Shown: one piece after another, positions 53,812 through 63,808 of the stretch
Layout of the letters: each line of letters starts with the position of its first letter
Position numbering within the stretch: the first letter of the stretch is position 1
Assembly (NCBI RefSeq): GCF_017592555.1
Contig: NZ_JAGFNS010000029.1
Coordinates: 1-64,000, forward strand
DNA: 64,000 nt
From: Actinoplanes flavus
GTDB lineage: Bacteria; Actinomycetota; Actinomycetes; Mycobacteriales; Micromonosporaceae
Direction: 5' to 3'
The notes under the pieces: generated by a model
Told to the model about the DNA's origin: nothing
Database searches by the model: none
The model's input: only the letters and a program-made list of their open reading frames with translations
Made by a program: the position numbers and the translations under genes

Positions 53812-54708
53812 ATGGCTGACAACGCTCGGGTGAACCCACTGGTCCCGCGGGGCAGTTCCGCGGAGCGGCCGTTCGACGTCTACATCACCCCGGAGATCGC
53901 CGGCTGGGAGTACTCCGGACTGCGGGTGGTGCACCTGCCGGTCGGCGGCCGGGCCCGGTTCGCCACCGGCGACGACGAGATGCTGGTCGTGCCGCTGGCC
54001 GGCGGCTGCGACGTGGCCTGCGACGACGAGCGGCTCACCCTGACCGGGCGACGGTCGGTGTTCTCCCGCGTCACCGACTTCGCCTACCTGCCGAGGGACA
54101 CGGTCGTGACGCTGCGGGCGCCCAACGGCGGGCGGTTCGCGCTGCCGGCCGCGCGGGCCGGGCGCACCCTGCCGTTCCGGTACGGCGCCGCCGAGGACGT
54201 GCCGGTCGAGCTGCGCGGGGCGGGACAGGCGAGCCGGCAGGTCAACAACCTGTGCACCCCGGAGTCGTTCGAGACGGACCGGCTGATCGCCTGCGAGGTG
54301 CTCACCCCGGGCGGCAACTGGTCGTCGTACCCGCCGCACAAGCACGACGAGCAGAGCGAGTGCGAGTCGTCGCTCGAGGAGATCTACTACTTCGAGGTGG
54401 CGGCGTCCCCGGCCGGCGGGCACGGCTGCGGCTACCAGCGGGTGTACGGCCACCCGGACCGCCCGATCGACGTGTGCGCCGAGGTGCGCAGCGGCGACGT
54501 GGTGCTGATCCCGTACGGCTGGCACGGCCCGTCGATGGCCGCCCCCGGCTACGACCTCTACTACCTCAACGTGATGGCCGGCCCCGGCGAACGCCGCTGG
54601 CTGGTCCGGGACGATCCGGCGCACGGCTGGGTGCGCGGGCGCTGGGTGGCCGAGCCGGTGGACACCCGGCTGCCCCTGACCTCGATCAGAGAGAAGAGGC
54701 GGTCGTGA
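53812..54708 (+). CDS. iolB: 5-deoxy-glucuronate isomerase
   Basis: 298 aa, ATG 53812 with GGGAGGGG just upstream (a GTG six bases earlier overlaps the ribosome site). Bicupin fold; metal motif YPPHKHDE with SLEEIYYFE, and IPYGWHGPSMAAPGYDLYYLNVMAGP. Converts 5-deoxy-glucuronate to 5-deoxy-2-keto-gluconate in myo-inositol catabolism. First gene of the iol run here. Its 3' end contains a small duplication of the iolB/iolD junction. Confidence 0.95.
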   Translation: MADNARVNPLVPRGSSAERPFDVYITPEIAGWEYSGLRVVHLPVGGRARFATGDDEMLVVPLAGGCDVACDDERLTLTGRRSVFSRVTDFAYLPRDTVVTLRAPNGGRFALPAARAGRTLPFRYGAAEDVPVELRGAGQASRQVNNLCTPESFETDRLIACEVLTPGGNWSSYPPHKHDEQSECESSLEEIYYFEVAASPAGGHGCGYQRVYGHPDRPIDVCAEVRSGDVVLIPYGWHGPSMAAPGYDLYYLNVMAGPGERRWLVRDDPAHGWVRGRWVAEPVDTRLPLTSIREKRRS

Positions 54709-54739
54709 TCTCGGTCCGAGCGAAGAGGAAGAGGCGCTC

Positions 54740-56623
54740 GTGAAACAGCGGCTCACCGTCGGGCAGGCCGTCGTGCGCTTCCTGGCGAACCAGTGGACCG
54801 AGCGGGACGGCGTCGAGCAGCGGACGGTCGCCGGCTTCCTCGGCATCTTCGGGCACGGCAACGTCGCCGGGATCGGGCAGGCGCTGTTGCAGGCCCAGCG
54901 CACCGGCGCGCCGGACATGCCGTACCGGCTGGCCCGCAACGAGCAGGCGATGGTGCACACCGCGGTCGGCTACGCCCGGATGCGCAACCGCCTGTCGACG
55001 ATGGCGTGCACCGCGTCGATCGGGCCCGGCTCCACCAACATGCTGACCGGCGCGGCCCTGGCCACCGTCAACCGGCTGCCGGTGCTGCTGCTGCCGTCGG
55101 ACGTCTTCGCCTCCCGGGCCGCCGTGCCGGTGTTGCAGGAGCTGGAGGTGCCGGCCGCCGGGGACGTGTCGGTCAACGACGCCTTCCGGCCGCTGTCGCG
55201 GTTCTTCGACCGGATCTGGCGGCCCGAGCAGCTGCCGCAGGCGCTGCTCTCGGCGATGCGGGTGCTGACGGACCCGGCCGAGACCGGCGCGGTCACCCTC
55301 TGCCTTCCCCAGGACGTGCAGACCGAGGCGTACGACTACCCGGACGAGCTGTTCACGAAGCGCGTGTGGCACGTGCCCCGGCAGGCCCCCGATCCGCTGG
55401 CCGTGGAACGGGCGGCGGCCACCATCCGCGGCGCGCACCGGCCGCTGATCGTCGCCGGCGGCGGGGTGATCTACGCGGAGGCGTCGGCCGCGCTGGACCG
55501 GTTCGCCCGGGAGACCGGCATCCCGGTGGCCGACACCCAGGCCGGCAAGGGCGCGCTCAACTGGGACCATCCGAACGCGGTCGGCGGGATCGGGGCGACC
55601 GGCAACCCGGTGGCCAACCGGCTGGCCCGCAACGCCGACGTGGTGATCGGCGTCGGCACCCGCTACAGCGACTTCACCACCGCGTCGCGCAGCGCGTTCC
55701 AGCATCCCGACGTGCGGTTCGTGAACCTCAACGTGACCGGTTTCGACGCCGGTAAACTGTCCGCGCTGCCGCTGGTCGGCGATGCCCGGGCGGGGCTCAG
55801 CGCGCTGCTGCCGGCGTTGCACGGTCGGCGCTTCACCGGGGACTTCCGCGACGACGTGGCGGCGTGGCAGGCGGCCGTCGATCACGCGTACCGGGGCCGG
55901 GGAACGCAGGGCGACCTGCCCACCCAGGCCGAGGTGATCGGGGTGGTGAACGAGGCGTGCGGAGCACGCGACGTCGTGGTGCAGGCGGCCGGCAGCCTTC
56001 CCGGCGACCTGCAACGGCTCTGGCGGTCCCGGGACCCGAAGCAGTACCACGTCGAGTACGGCTACTCCTGCATGGGCTTCGAGATCGCCGGGGCACTCGG
56101 GATCAAGCTGGCCGAGCCGGGCCGTGAGGTGTATACGCTGGTCGGCGACGGCTCCTACCTGATGATGGCGCAGGAGATCGCCACCGCCGTCGCCGAGCAC
56201 CTCAAACTGATCATCATCCTGGTGCAGAACCACGGGTTCGCGTCCATCGGCGGCCTCTCCGAGCAGGTCGGCTCGCAGCGGTTCGGCACCTCCTACCGCT
56301 ACCGCAACCCGCGCAGCGGCGACTACGACGGCGCCCGCCTGCCGGTCGACCTGGCCGCCAACGCGGAGAGCCTGGGCGCCTCGGTGATCCGCTGCCGCAC
56401 CATCGCCGACCTGGTCGAGGGCCTCAAACAGGCCCGTGAGGCGGACCGGCTGACCGTGCTGCACATCGAGACCGACCCGGAACCGTCGGCGCCGTCGGCC
56501 GAGTCGTGGTGGGAGGTGCCGGTCGCCGAGGTGGCGACCCTGCACAGCACCCGGCACGCCCGTACCGAATATCTCGCCGGCAAACGCGATCAGCGTCACC
56601 ACCTGCGACCGGGAGGTCTGTAG
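54740..56623 (+). CDS. iolD: Trihydroxycyclohexane-1,2-dione hydrolase (ThDP enzyme)
   Basis: 627 aa, GTG start after GAGGAAGAGG. ThDP-enzyme layout: N-terminal PYR domain (RLARNEQAMVHTAVGYARM, TASIGPGSTNM), central domain, C-terminal PP domain with GDGSYLMMAQEIATA and the NHGFASIGGLSEQVGSQRFG motif. Opens the inositol-derived ring to 5-deoxy-glucuronate, the IolB substrate. Separated from iolB by 31 nt. Confidence 0.95.
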   Translation: MKQRLTVGQAVVRFLANQWTERDGVEQRTVAGFLGIFGHGNVAGIGQALLQAQRTGAPDMPYRLARNEQAMVHTAVGYARMRNRLSTMACTASIGPGSTNMLTGAALATVNRLPVLLLPSDVFASRAAVPVLQELEVPAAGDVSVNDAFRPLSRFFDRIWRPEQLPQALLSAMRVLTDPAETGAVTLCLPQDVQTEAYDYPDELFTKRVWHVPRQAPDPLAVERAAATIRGAHRPLIVAGGGVIYAEASAALDRFARETGIPVADTQAGKGALNWDHPNAVGGIGATGNPVANRLARNADVVIGVGTRYSDFTTASRSAFQHPDVRFVNLNVTGFDAGKLSALPLVGDARAGLSALLPALHGRRFTGDFRDDVAAWQAAVDHAYRGRGTQGDLPTQAEVIGVVNEACGARDVVVQAAGSLPGDLQRLWRSRDPKQYHVEYGYSCMGFEIAGALGIKLAEPGREVYTLVGDGSYLMMAQEIATAVAEHLKLIIILVQNHGFASIGGLSEQVGSQRFGTSYRYRNPRSGDYDGARLPVDLAANAESLGASVIRCRTIADLVEGLKQAREADRLTVLHIETDPEPSAPSAESWWEVPVAEVATLHSTRHARTEYLAGKRDQRHHLRPGGL

Positions 56624-56625
56624 AG

Positions 56626-58119
56626 ATGGCCACCATCGAACACTGGATCGACGGCGCCGCGACCGGCGGCGTCTCCACCCGCAGCGCGCCGGTCTTCCAG
56701 CCGGCCACCGGCCGGCAGCAGCACAGCGTCCTGCTCGGCGAGCCGGCCGACGTGGACGCCGCCGTGCACGCGGCGACCGTGGCGTTCGCCGAGTGGAGCC
56801 AGGCCTCGCTCAGCCGGCGCACCCAAGTCCTGTTCGCCTTCCGGGAGCTGGTCAACGCGCACAGCCGGGAGATCGCCGAAATCGTCTCGGACGAGCACGG
56901 CAAGGTGCTCTCCGACGCGGCCGGCGAGGTGCAGCGCGGCCTCGAGGTGATCGAGTTCGCCTGCGGCATCCCGCAGCTGCTCAAGGGCGCCTACTCCGAC
57001 CAGGCGTCGGCCGGCGTCGACGTGTTCAGCTTCCGTGAGCCGCTCGGCGTGGTCGCCGGGATCACCCCGTTTAACTTCCCGGCCATGGTGCCGATGTGGA
57101 TGCATCCGATCGCCATCGCCTGCGGCAACACGTTCGTCCTGAAGCCGAGCGAGCGCGACCCGTCGTCGGCCGGGTTCGTGGCGCGATTGTGGCAGCGTGC
57201 CGGCCTTCCGGACGGCGTCTTCAACGTGGTGCACGGCGACAGGGTCGCGGTCGACGCCATCCTCGACCATCCCGGCATCGCCGCCGTCTCGTTCGTCGGA
57301 TCCACCCCGATCGCCCGCTACATCCACCAGCGTGCGTCGGCCACCGGCAAGCGGGTGCAGGCGCTCGGCGGCGCCAAGAACCACGCCGTCGTCCTGCCGG
57401 ACGCCGACCTCGACTTCGCCGCCGAACACCTGGTGGCGTCGGCTTTCGGGTCGGCCGGCGAGCGCTGCATGGCGATCTCCGCGGCGGTGCTGGTCGGCGA
57501 CGCCGACCGCCTGGTCGATCTCGTCGCGGCCCGGGCCGCCGACGTCAAGGTGGGCCCGGGCCGGGATCCGGCCAGCGAGATGGGGCCGGTCATCACGGCC
57601 GCCGCCAAGGAGCGGATCGAAAACCTGATCACGGTGGGGGAGCGGCAGGGCGCGACGGTCGCGGCCGACGGCCGGGGCCTCAAGATCCCGGGGTACGAGG
57701 ACGGCTTCTTCGTCGGTCCCACGGTGATCGACCGGGTGACCCCGGCGATGGACGTGTACACCCAGGAGATCTTCGGCCCGGTGCTGTCGGTGGTCCGGTC
57801 CGCCGACGTGGACCAGGCCATTTCCATGATCAACAGCAATCCGTACGGCAATGGCACCGCCGTCTTCACCAACAGCGGCGAGGCCGCCCGCCGGTTCCAG
57901 CGGGGCGTCCACGTCGGCATGATCGGCGTCAACGTGCCGATCCCGGTGCCGATGGCCTACTACTCGTTCGGCGGCTGGAAGGACTCCCTGTTCGGGCAGA
58001 GTCACATCTACGGCCCGGACGGCGTCGACTTCTGCACCAGGGCCAAGGTCGTCACCCAGCGATGGCCCGCCACCAGCGCGTTCTCCGAGGCGTCCCTGCA
58101 CTTCCCGACCGCGCGATGA
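56626..58119 (+). CDS. iolA: Methylmalonate-semialdehyde dehydrogenase (CoA-acylating)
   Basis: 497 aa, ATG 2 bp after the iolD stop with GGGAGG in iolD. Aldehyde dehydrogenase fold: GITPFNFPAMVPMWMHPIAI, KPSERDPSS, and catalytic Cys in GSAGERCMAIS near residue 281. The R-C-M context and the NFP-x-MVPxWM motif are typical of MMSDH, which yields acetyl-CoA from malonate semialdehyde at the end of inositol breakdown. Overlaps the next gene by ATGA. Confidence 0.94.
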   Translation: MATIEHWIDGAATGGVSTRSAPVFQPATGRQQHSVLLGEPADVDAAVHAATVAFAEWSQASLSRRTQVLFAFRELVNAHSREIAEIVSDEHGKVLSDAAGEVQRGLEVIEFACGIPQLLKGAYSDQASAGVDVFSFREPLGVVAGITPFNFPAMVPMWMHPIAIACGNTFVLKPSERDPSSAGFVARLWQRAGLPDGVFNVVHGDRVAVDAILDHPGIAAVSFVGSTPIARYIHQRASATGKRVQALGGAKNHAVVLPDADLDFAAEHLVASAFGSAGERCMAISAAVLVGDADRLVDLVAARAADVKVGPGRDPASEMGPVITAAAKERIENLITVGERQGATVAADGRGLKIPGYEDGFFVGPTVIDRVTPAMDVYTQEIFGPVLSVVRSADVDQAISMINSNPYGNGTAVFTNSGEAARRFQRGVHVGMIGVNVPIPVPMAYYSFGGWKDSLFGQSHIYGPDGVDFCTRAKVVTQRWPATSAFSEASLHFPTAR

Positions 58120-58961
58120 CCGGCGTGCTGCGGCTCGGCAGCGGGCCGGACACGCGGATCCCGTGGCGCCGGCTCCTCGACGAACTGGCCGCCGCCGGAT
58201 ACCACTGGCTGGAACTCGGCCCGTACGGCTACCTGCCGCCCGACCCCGGCCTGCTCCTCGACGAGCTGGCCGCCCGTGACCTGCACGTCTGCGCCGGAAC
58301 GGTGACCGGCGCCGGCGGCCCGCACGGCGACTTCGCGGCGGTGCTCGCCGAAACCCGCCGGGTGGCCGAACTGACCCGTGCCCTGGGCGCCTCCGACGTG
58401 GTCTTCGTGCCGTCACCGGGCTACCGCGACGACCGCACCGGCGGCTACCTGGAGGCCGCCGAACTCGGCGAGGGCCAGTGGCGGTCGCTGCTGGCCAACA
58501 CCGGCCTGCTCGGCCGGGTCCTCGCCGACGAGTACGGGCTCACCCTGCGCTTCCAGCCGCACGCCGACTACCAGGTCGCCAACGAGCACCAGGTCCGCCG
58601 CCTGCTGGACGGCACCGACCCACGCTACGTGTCGCTCTGCCTGGACACCGGCCACCTCACCTACCGCCGGGCCGACGTGCTCGAACTGATCGCCCGGTAC
58701 CCGGACCGCGTCGGCTACGTCCATCTGCGGCAGGTCGACCCGGCGCTCGCGGCCCGCGCCGACGCCGAGGACCTCACCTACGGCCAGGCCGTCGCGATGG
58801 GCGTGAGCGTCACCCCACCGGCCGGCGTGCCGGAGATCCCGACCCTGCTGGCCGCCCTCACCGCCCTCGGCGCCGACCTGTTCGTCGTGGCCGTCGACGT
58901 CCCGTCGCCGCTCGCGCGGCGCGCCCACGATCATCTGACATCTTTCGGAGGCCTCATATGA
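58116..58961 (+). CDS. Sugar phosphate isomerase/epimerase-type TIM barrel (IolE/IolI-like)
   Basis: 281 aa. AP-endonuclease-2 barrel: LAAAGYHWLELGPYGYLPPD, LRFQPHADYQVANEHQVRRLLDG, SLCLDTGHLTYRRAD and VGYVHLRQVDP carry the expected metal-binding Glu, His and Asp. In this context it could be inosose dehydratase (IolE) or an inosose isomerase (IolI); sequence alone does not settle it. Both ends are ATGA overlaps. Confidence 0.85.
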   Translation: MTGVLRLGSGPDTRIPWRRLLDELAAAGYHWLELGPYGYLPPDPGLLLDELAARDLHVCAGTVTGAGGPHGDFAAVLAETRRVAELTRALGASDVVFVPSPGYRDDRTGGYLEAAELGEGQWRSLLANTGLLGRVLADEYGLTLRFQPHADYQVANEHQVRRLLDGTDPRYVSLCLDTGHLTYRRADVLELIARYPDRVGYVHLRQVDPALAARADAEDLTYGQAVAMGVSVTPPAGVPEIPTLLAALTALGADLFVVAVDVPSPLARRAHDHLTSFGGLI

Positions 58962-59899
58962 CCAGACGTGTCCTCGCCGCCGGTGCCGCGGCGATACTCC
59001 TGCTCGGCGCGTGCAGCGGCGGTGGCCGGGAGGAGCCCGGGGAGGATGCCGCGACCGGTTACACGATCGCGTTCATCACCCACGAGACGCCGGGCGACAC
59101 GTTCTGGGACAAGGTGCGCTCGGGCGCCCAGCAGGCGGCCGCCGACCAGAAGGTCGACCTCAAGTACTCCAACGATCCGGACGCCGGCCGGCAGGCGGTG
59201 CTGATCCAGCAGGCGGTCGACGCGAAGGTGCAGGGCATCGCCACCACCCTGGTCACGCCGGACGCGCTGGCCGGATCGGTGAAGGCGGCGACCGCGGCCG
59301 GCATCCCGGTCGTCGGCCTGAACGCGGGCATCGACCAGTACAAGGAGCTCGGCGCGCTGATGTACTTCGGCTCCGACGAGACGGTCGCCGGCACCAGCCT
59401 GGGCGAACGGATCGCCGCGGCCGGCGCGAAGCACCCGCTCTGCGTCATCCACCAGACCGGGTCGGTGGCCCTCGAGGCGCGCTGCGCGGGCGTCAAGAGC
59501 GCCGTCCCCGGGACCGAGAACATCCAGGTCAACGGGGCCGACGACGCGGCCGTCACGTCGACGTTGCAGGCCAAGCTGGCGCAGGACAAGACCATCGACT
59601 ACGTGGTCACCCTGGGCGCGCCGATCGCGCTCGACGCCATCAAAGCCGGGGGTACGGCGAAGCTGGTCACCTTCGATCTGAACCAGGAGACCGCTCAGCT
59701 GATCAAGGACGGGAAGATCGAGTTCGCCATCGACCAGCAGCCCTACGTGCAGGGCTACCTGGCGGTCACCTCGCTCTACCTCTACCTGAAGAACGGCAAC
59801 GACATCGGCGGCGGGCGGCCCGTGCTGACCGGGCCGTCGTTCGTGGACAAGTCCAACATCGACACCATCCTGCCGTACACCCAGAAGAACACCCGGTGA
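58958..59899 (+). CDS. Sugar ABC transporter substrate-binding lipoprotein (probable myo-inositol)
   Basis: 313 aa. Lipobox LLLGACSGG (Cys19). Type I periplasmic-binding fold of the ribose/xylose family: IAFITHETPGDTFWDKVRSGAQQAA, IPVVGLNAGIDQY, VTLGAPIALDAIKAGG, FAIDQQPYVQGYLAV. Located inside the iol operon, so the ligand is probably an inositol or inosose. Overlaps its neighbours by 4 bp at both ends. Confidence 0.9.
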   Translation: MTRRVLAAGAAAILLLGACSGGGREEPGEDAATGYTIAFITHETPGDTFWDKVRSGAQQAAADQKVDLKYSNDPDAGRQAVLIQQAVDAKVQGIATTLVTPDALAGSVKAATAAGIPVVGLNAGIDQYKELGALMYFGSDETVAGTSLGERIAAAGAKHPLCVIHQTGSVALEARCAGVKSAVPGTENIQVNGADDAAVTSTLQAKLAQDKTIDYVVTLGAPIALDAIKAGGTAKLVTFDLNQETAQLIKDGKIEFAIDQQPYVQGYLAVTSLYLYLKNGNDIGGGRPVLTGPSFVDKSNIDTILPYTQKNTR

Positions 59900-60881
59900 G
59901 GCGGGCGGTGCGCCCCGAGGTGGGCGCGCTGGTGGCGGCCGCGGTCATCTTCGTCTTCTTCCTGGCGGTGGCCCCGGCGTTCCGGTCGGCGGACGCGTTC
60001 GTCACGGTGCTGTACCAGTCGTCGACGATCGGGATCGTCGCGGTGGCCGTCGGGATGTTGATGATCGGCGGCGAGTTCGACCTGTCCGCCGGGGTCATCG
60101 TGACCTCGGCCGGGCTGGTCAACTCGATGTTCTGCTGGTATTTCGGGATCAACCTGTGGGTCGGCGCGATCCTGTCGCTGTTGTTCTGCCTCGCCGTCGG
60201 TTTCCTCAACGGCTACCTGGTGATGCGCACCGGGATCCCCAGCTTCCTGATCACGCTCGGCACCTTCTTCGTGTTGCAGGGCGCGAACCTGGGCGTCACC
60301 AAGCTCGTCACCGGCTCGGTGTCCAGCACCGATGTCAGCCGGATCGACGGGTTCGGCTCGCTCGGCGCGATCTTCGCGTCCAGTTTCGCGATCGGGCCGG
60401 TCGTGGTCTGGGGCACGGTGGTGTGGTGGATCCTCTTCGTGGCGGTCGCGACCTGGATTCTGCGGCGCACCCGCGGCGGGAACTGGATCTACGCGGTCGG
60501 TGGGGCCGCCGACAGCGCCCGTGCGGTCGGGGTGCCTGTCGTCCGTACCAAAATCGGGCTTTTTCTCGCCGTGTCGTTTCTCGGCTGGTTCGTCGGGATG
60601 CACAACCTCTACCGGTTCAACACGTTGCAGGCCGGCGGCGGGGTCGGCAACGAGTTCCTCTACATCATCGCGGCGGTGGTCGGCGGCACCCTGCTGACCG
60701 GCGGGTTCGGCAACGCGCTCGGGGTGGCGATCGGGGCGTTCATCTTCGGCATGACCAGCCTCGGCATCGTCTACGCGGGCTGGGACCCGAACTGGTTCCG
60801 GGCCTTCCTCGGCGTGATGCTGCTGCTCGCCGTCCTGGTCAACCTCTACGTCCGCAGGCTGGCCACGAGGGAGGCGCGCGC

Positions 60882-60885
<4 letters not shown>
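59896..60885 (+). CDS. Sugar ABC transporter permease (RbsC/FrcC type)
   Basis: 329 aa, GTG overlapping the binding-protein stop. Eight to ten membrane helices; family motif GGEFDLSAGVIVTSAGLVNS and NGYLVMRTGIPSFLITLGTFFVLQG. Carries the substrate across the membrane with the binding protein and ATPase on either side. Confidence 0.92.
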
Positions 60886-61649
<764 letters not shown>

Positions 61650-61745
61650 CGGCGTACCGGAAATGGTCTTCGAAAATGGGTGAGTGGCCCGTTGCCGGCG
61701 GCGTGCCCCGCGGTCGTCGGCAAATCCGGCGCGGAGCACGCCGTC

Positions 61746-61798
61746 GGCGGCCGGACCGGGCAGCACGTGCCTGATGCTGCCCGGTGCCGGTGGCCGCC
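61746..61798. terminator. Bidirectional terminator between the iol operon and peroxidase gene
   Basis: Core stem ACCGGGCAGCA / TGCTGCCCGGT (11 bp, 61755-61765 with 61775-61785) around a 9-nt loop, enclosed by an outer GGCGGCC / GGCCGCC pair. It lies between two converging genes and can serve both. Confidence 0.8.
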
Positions 61799-61801
61799 GT
61801 T

Positions 61802-63808
61802 CTAGCTGTTGGGCAGGACCAGCACCTGGCCCGGGAAGATCCGGTCCGGGTCCGGCACGATGTCGCGGTTGAGGTTCCAGATGTCGCGCCACCGGTTCTC
61901 GTTGCCGAGCTTCTCGCGGGCGATCTTCGACAGCGAGTCGCCGGGCCGGACCGTGTAGAGCTTCGGGATCGGGCCGGTCGGCTGAGCCGGCGGCAGGAAC
62001 AGCACCTGCCCCGGGAAGATCCGGTCCGGGTTCTGGATCGTCGCCCGGTTCAGCACGAAGATCTCCGGCCAGCGGGCCTCGTTGCCCAACTGCTCCCGCG
62101 CGATCCTCGCGAGGCTGTCGCCCGGCCGCACCTTGTAGGTGCGCGGCTGCTCGCCGCCCGGCAGCACCCCGGCCAGGCGCAGCAGGTCGGCCAGCTCGAA
62201 GTGGCCGGGTTTCCGCGACGGCAGGGTGGGCCGCCAGCCGGGCGTCCGCAGGTACGAGTCGTCGCTGCGCAGCGCGAGACCGATCAGCACCTCGGCGACG
62301 ATGGTGCTGCCGACCGGGCCCAGGTGGGCGCCGTCGTGCAGGGCCTTCGCCTCGGCCAGGACGTAGTACCAGAGCGGGGTACGGGTCAGGAACTCGCTGT
62401 CGTCCAGCACCGCCCGCTGGGCGTCACTGCCCGCCGCGGCCCGGATCTGGTCCTTGGTCAGCTCCTCCACCCCGATCAGGTGGGCGATCGCCTGGCCGGT
62501 GGGCAGCCGCAGCCGGTAACCGCGCAGCAGGTTGCGGACCGCGAGCCGGCTGGCGTCGGCCGGCACCTGCGGTGTGCCGTCGATGTTCTTCAGGTTGAAC
62601 AGGGCGCCGCCGCCACGGTTCAGGCCGAACGCCGCCAGCTTGGTGTCGATCTTGCGGGTCTTCATCACCTGGTCGCCGGAGCCGATGATGTTCTCCCACT
62701 CGATGATCCAGTTCTCCGGCAGCGTCTCCGCCGGGCCGAGCCGGATCTCCTCACCGAGCTGCCCGCTCAGCGCCGTGAAGACGAACAACAGGTCCAGGCT
62801 GCCCGGCGGCTGGGTGTCGACGCGGAAGTTGGAGTTGAAGTTGTAGACGCCCCGGACCATCGAGTGCCCGAACCGGTAGGCGGCCACCGCGAACTCCAGC
62901 GGCATGTAGAACGGTGCGGCGTACGGGTTGTACCACCGGTTGCCGTGGGTGAGGATGCCCTGCACGATCTCCTTGTCGGCGACCCTCTTGAGAAAGTCCT
63001 CGATCACGATGTACTGGTAGTGCTGGCGCAGCGTGCGACGGGCCTCGCCATAGGACAGACCCTGGTCGACGAGCACGTTGTGCGCCTTGAGGAACGCCAC
63101 GTGCAGCTGCGAGATGATGGTGTTCTCGTCGTTGCGCGGGTCGCCGATCAGGGCCGCCCGGTCGTGCGTCTTGTCCGTGGGGTTGCGCCCCTCCCGGTGC
63201 ACGTCGTTGTCGTCGCCCTTGCCCTTGGGCCGGGCGGTCGGCGGCGGGTTCGGGTTCGGCGGGTTCTGCAACGGGATGTTGTGCACCTTGCCGACCCGCA
63301 GCTTGTCGGAGTCGTCCGGGTCGAACTGCTGCGGCGGGCTGTACAGACTGTCCAGGTCCAGGGTGGCCGAACGCTGGTTGCGCAGCACCCGGTGCATCTC
63401 CTCGAGGGTGAGCGGCAGCATGCCGTCATCGAGGAGCACCTCCATCCTGGCCGAACCCAGACCGCGTTTCTCGTCCTCGATCTCCAGGGTGATGTCGTGG
63501 TCGATGAACTGGCCGAGATAGGTGTAGGCGGCCGGGATCGGGCTGTTGTCGTCCCGGTTCTCCTCCGCGGTGTCGTCCAGCATCGTCGCGCCGAGCCGCT
63601 TCAGCTGGGCGTTCGTGCTGGGCGACTGTGGCAGCAGGTTCGCCTCGTCCTCCTGCAACATCGGGAAGAGCAGGTCGAACGGTTGAGTGCTGACCGGCGG
63701 CGCCAGCGCGAACGCCAATGGCGACCGGGCGGCGAATGCGGCGAGTTCGGTCTTCGCCTGGTCGATGTCCTCGTCGGTGATGGGTTGCCCGTGTCCGAGA
63801 CGCGGCAT
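61802..63808 (-). CDS. Animal-type heme peroxidase with two C-terminal LysM domains
   Basis: 668 aa from ATG 63808 (AGAGGA upstream); open codons further upstream have no ribosome site. Peroxidase hallmarks: distal LGQFIDHDIT (D103-H104-D105), catalytic Arg in GDPRNDENTIISQLHVAFLKAHN, and proximal His in YRFGHSMVRG near 315. After residue about 555 come two LysM-like domains, each with a VRPGDSL-IA opening and NRDRIFPGQVL-type ending with Trp (ARWPEIF, NRWRDIW). No signal peptide is seen, so location is unclear. It may generate hypohalite or other oxidants at a glycan-bound site. The 190 bp upstream (63809-64000) holds a TTGACA but no matched -10. Confidence 0.88.
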   Translation of the reverse strand: MPRLGHGQPITDEDIDQAKTELAAFAARSPLAFALAPPVSTQPFDLLFPMLQEDEANLLPQSPSTNAQLKRLGATMLDDTAEENRDDNSPIPAAYTYLGQFIDHDITLEIEDEKRGLGSARMEVLLDDGMLPLTLEEMHRVLRNQRSATLDLDSLYSPPQQFDPDDSDKLRVGKVHNIPLQNPPNPNPPPTARPKGKGDDNDVHREGRNPTDKTHDRAALIGDPRNDENTIISQLHVAFLKAHNVLVDQGLSYGEARRTLRQHYQYIVIEDFLKRVADKEIVQGILTHGNRWYNPYAAPFYMPLEFAVAAYRFGHSMVRGVYNFNSNFRVDTQPPGSLDLLFVFTALSGQLGEEIRLGPAETLPENWIIEWENIIGSGDQVMKTRKIDTKLAAFGLNRGGGALFNLKNIDGTPQVPADASRLAVRNLLRGYRLRLPTGQAIAHLIGVEELTKDQIRAAAGSDAQRAVLDDSEFLTRTPLWYYVLAEAKALHDGAHLGPVGSTIVAEVLIGLALRSDDSYLRTPGWRPTLPSRKPGHFELADLLRLAGVLPGGEQPRTYKVRPGDSLARIAREQLGNEARWPEIFVLNRATIQNPDRIFPGQVLFLPPAQPTGPIPKLYTVRPGDSLSKIAREKLGNENRWRDIWNLNRDIVPDPDRIFPGQVLVLPNS

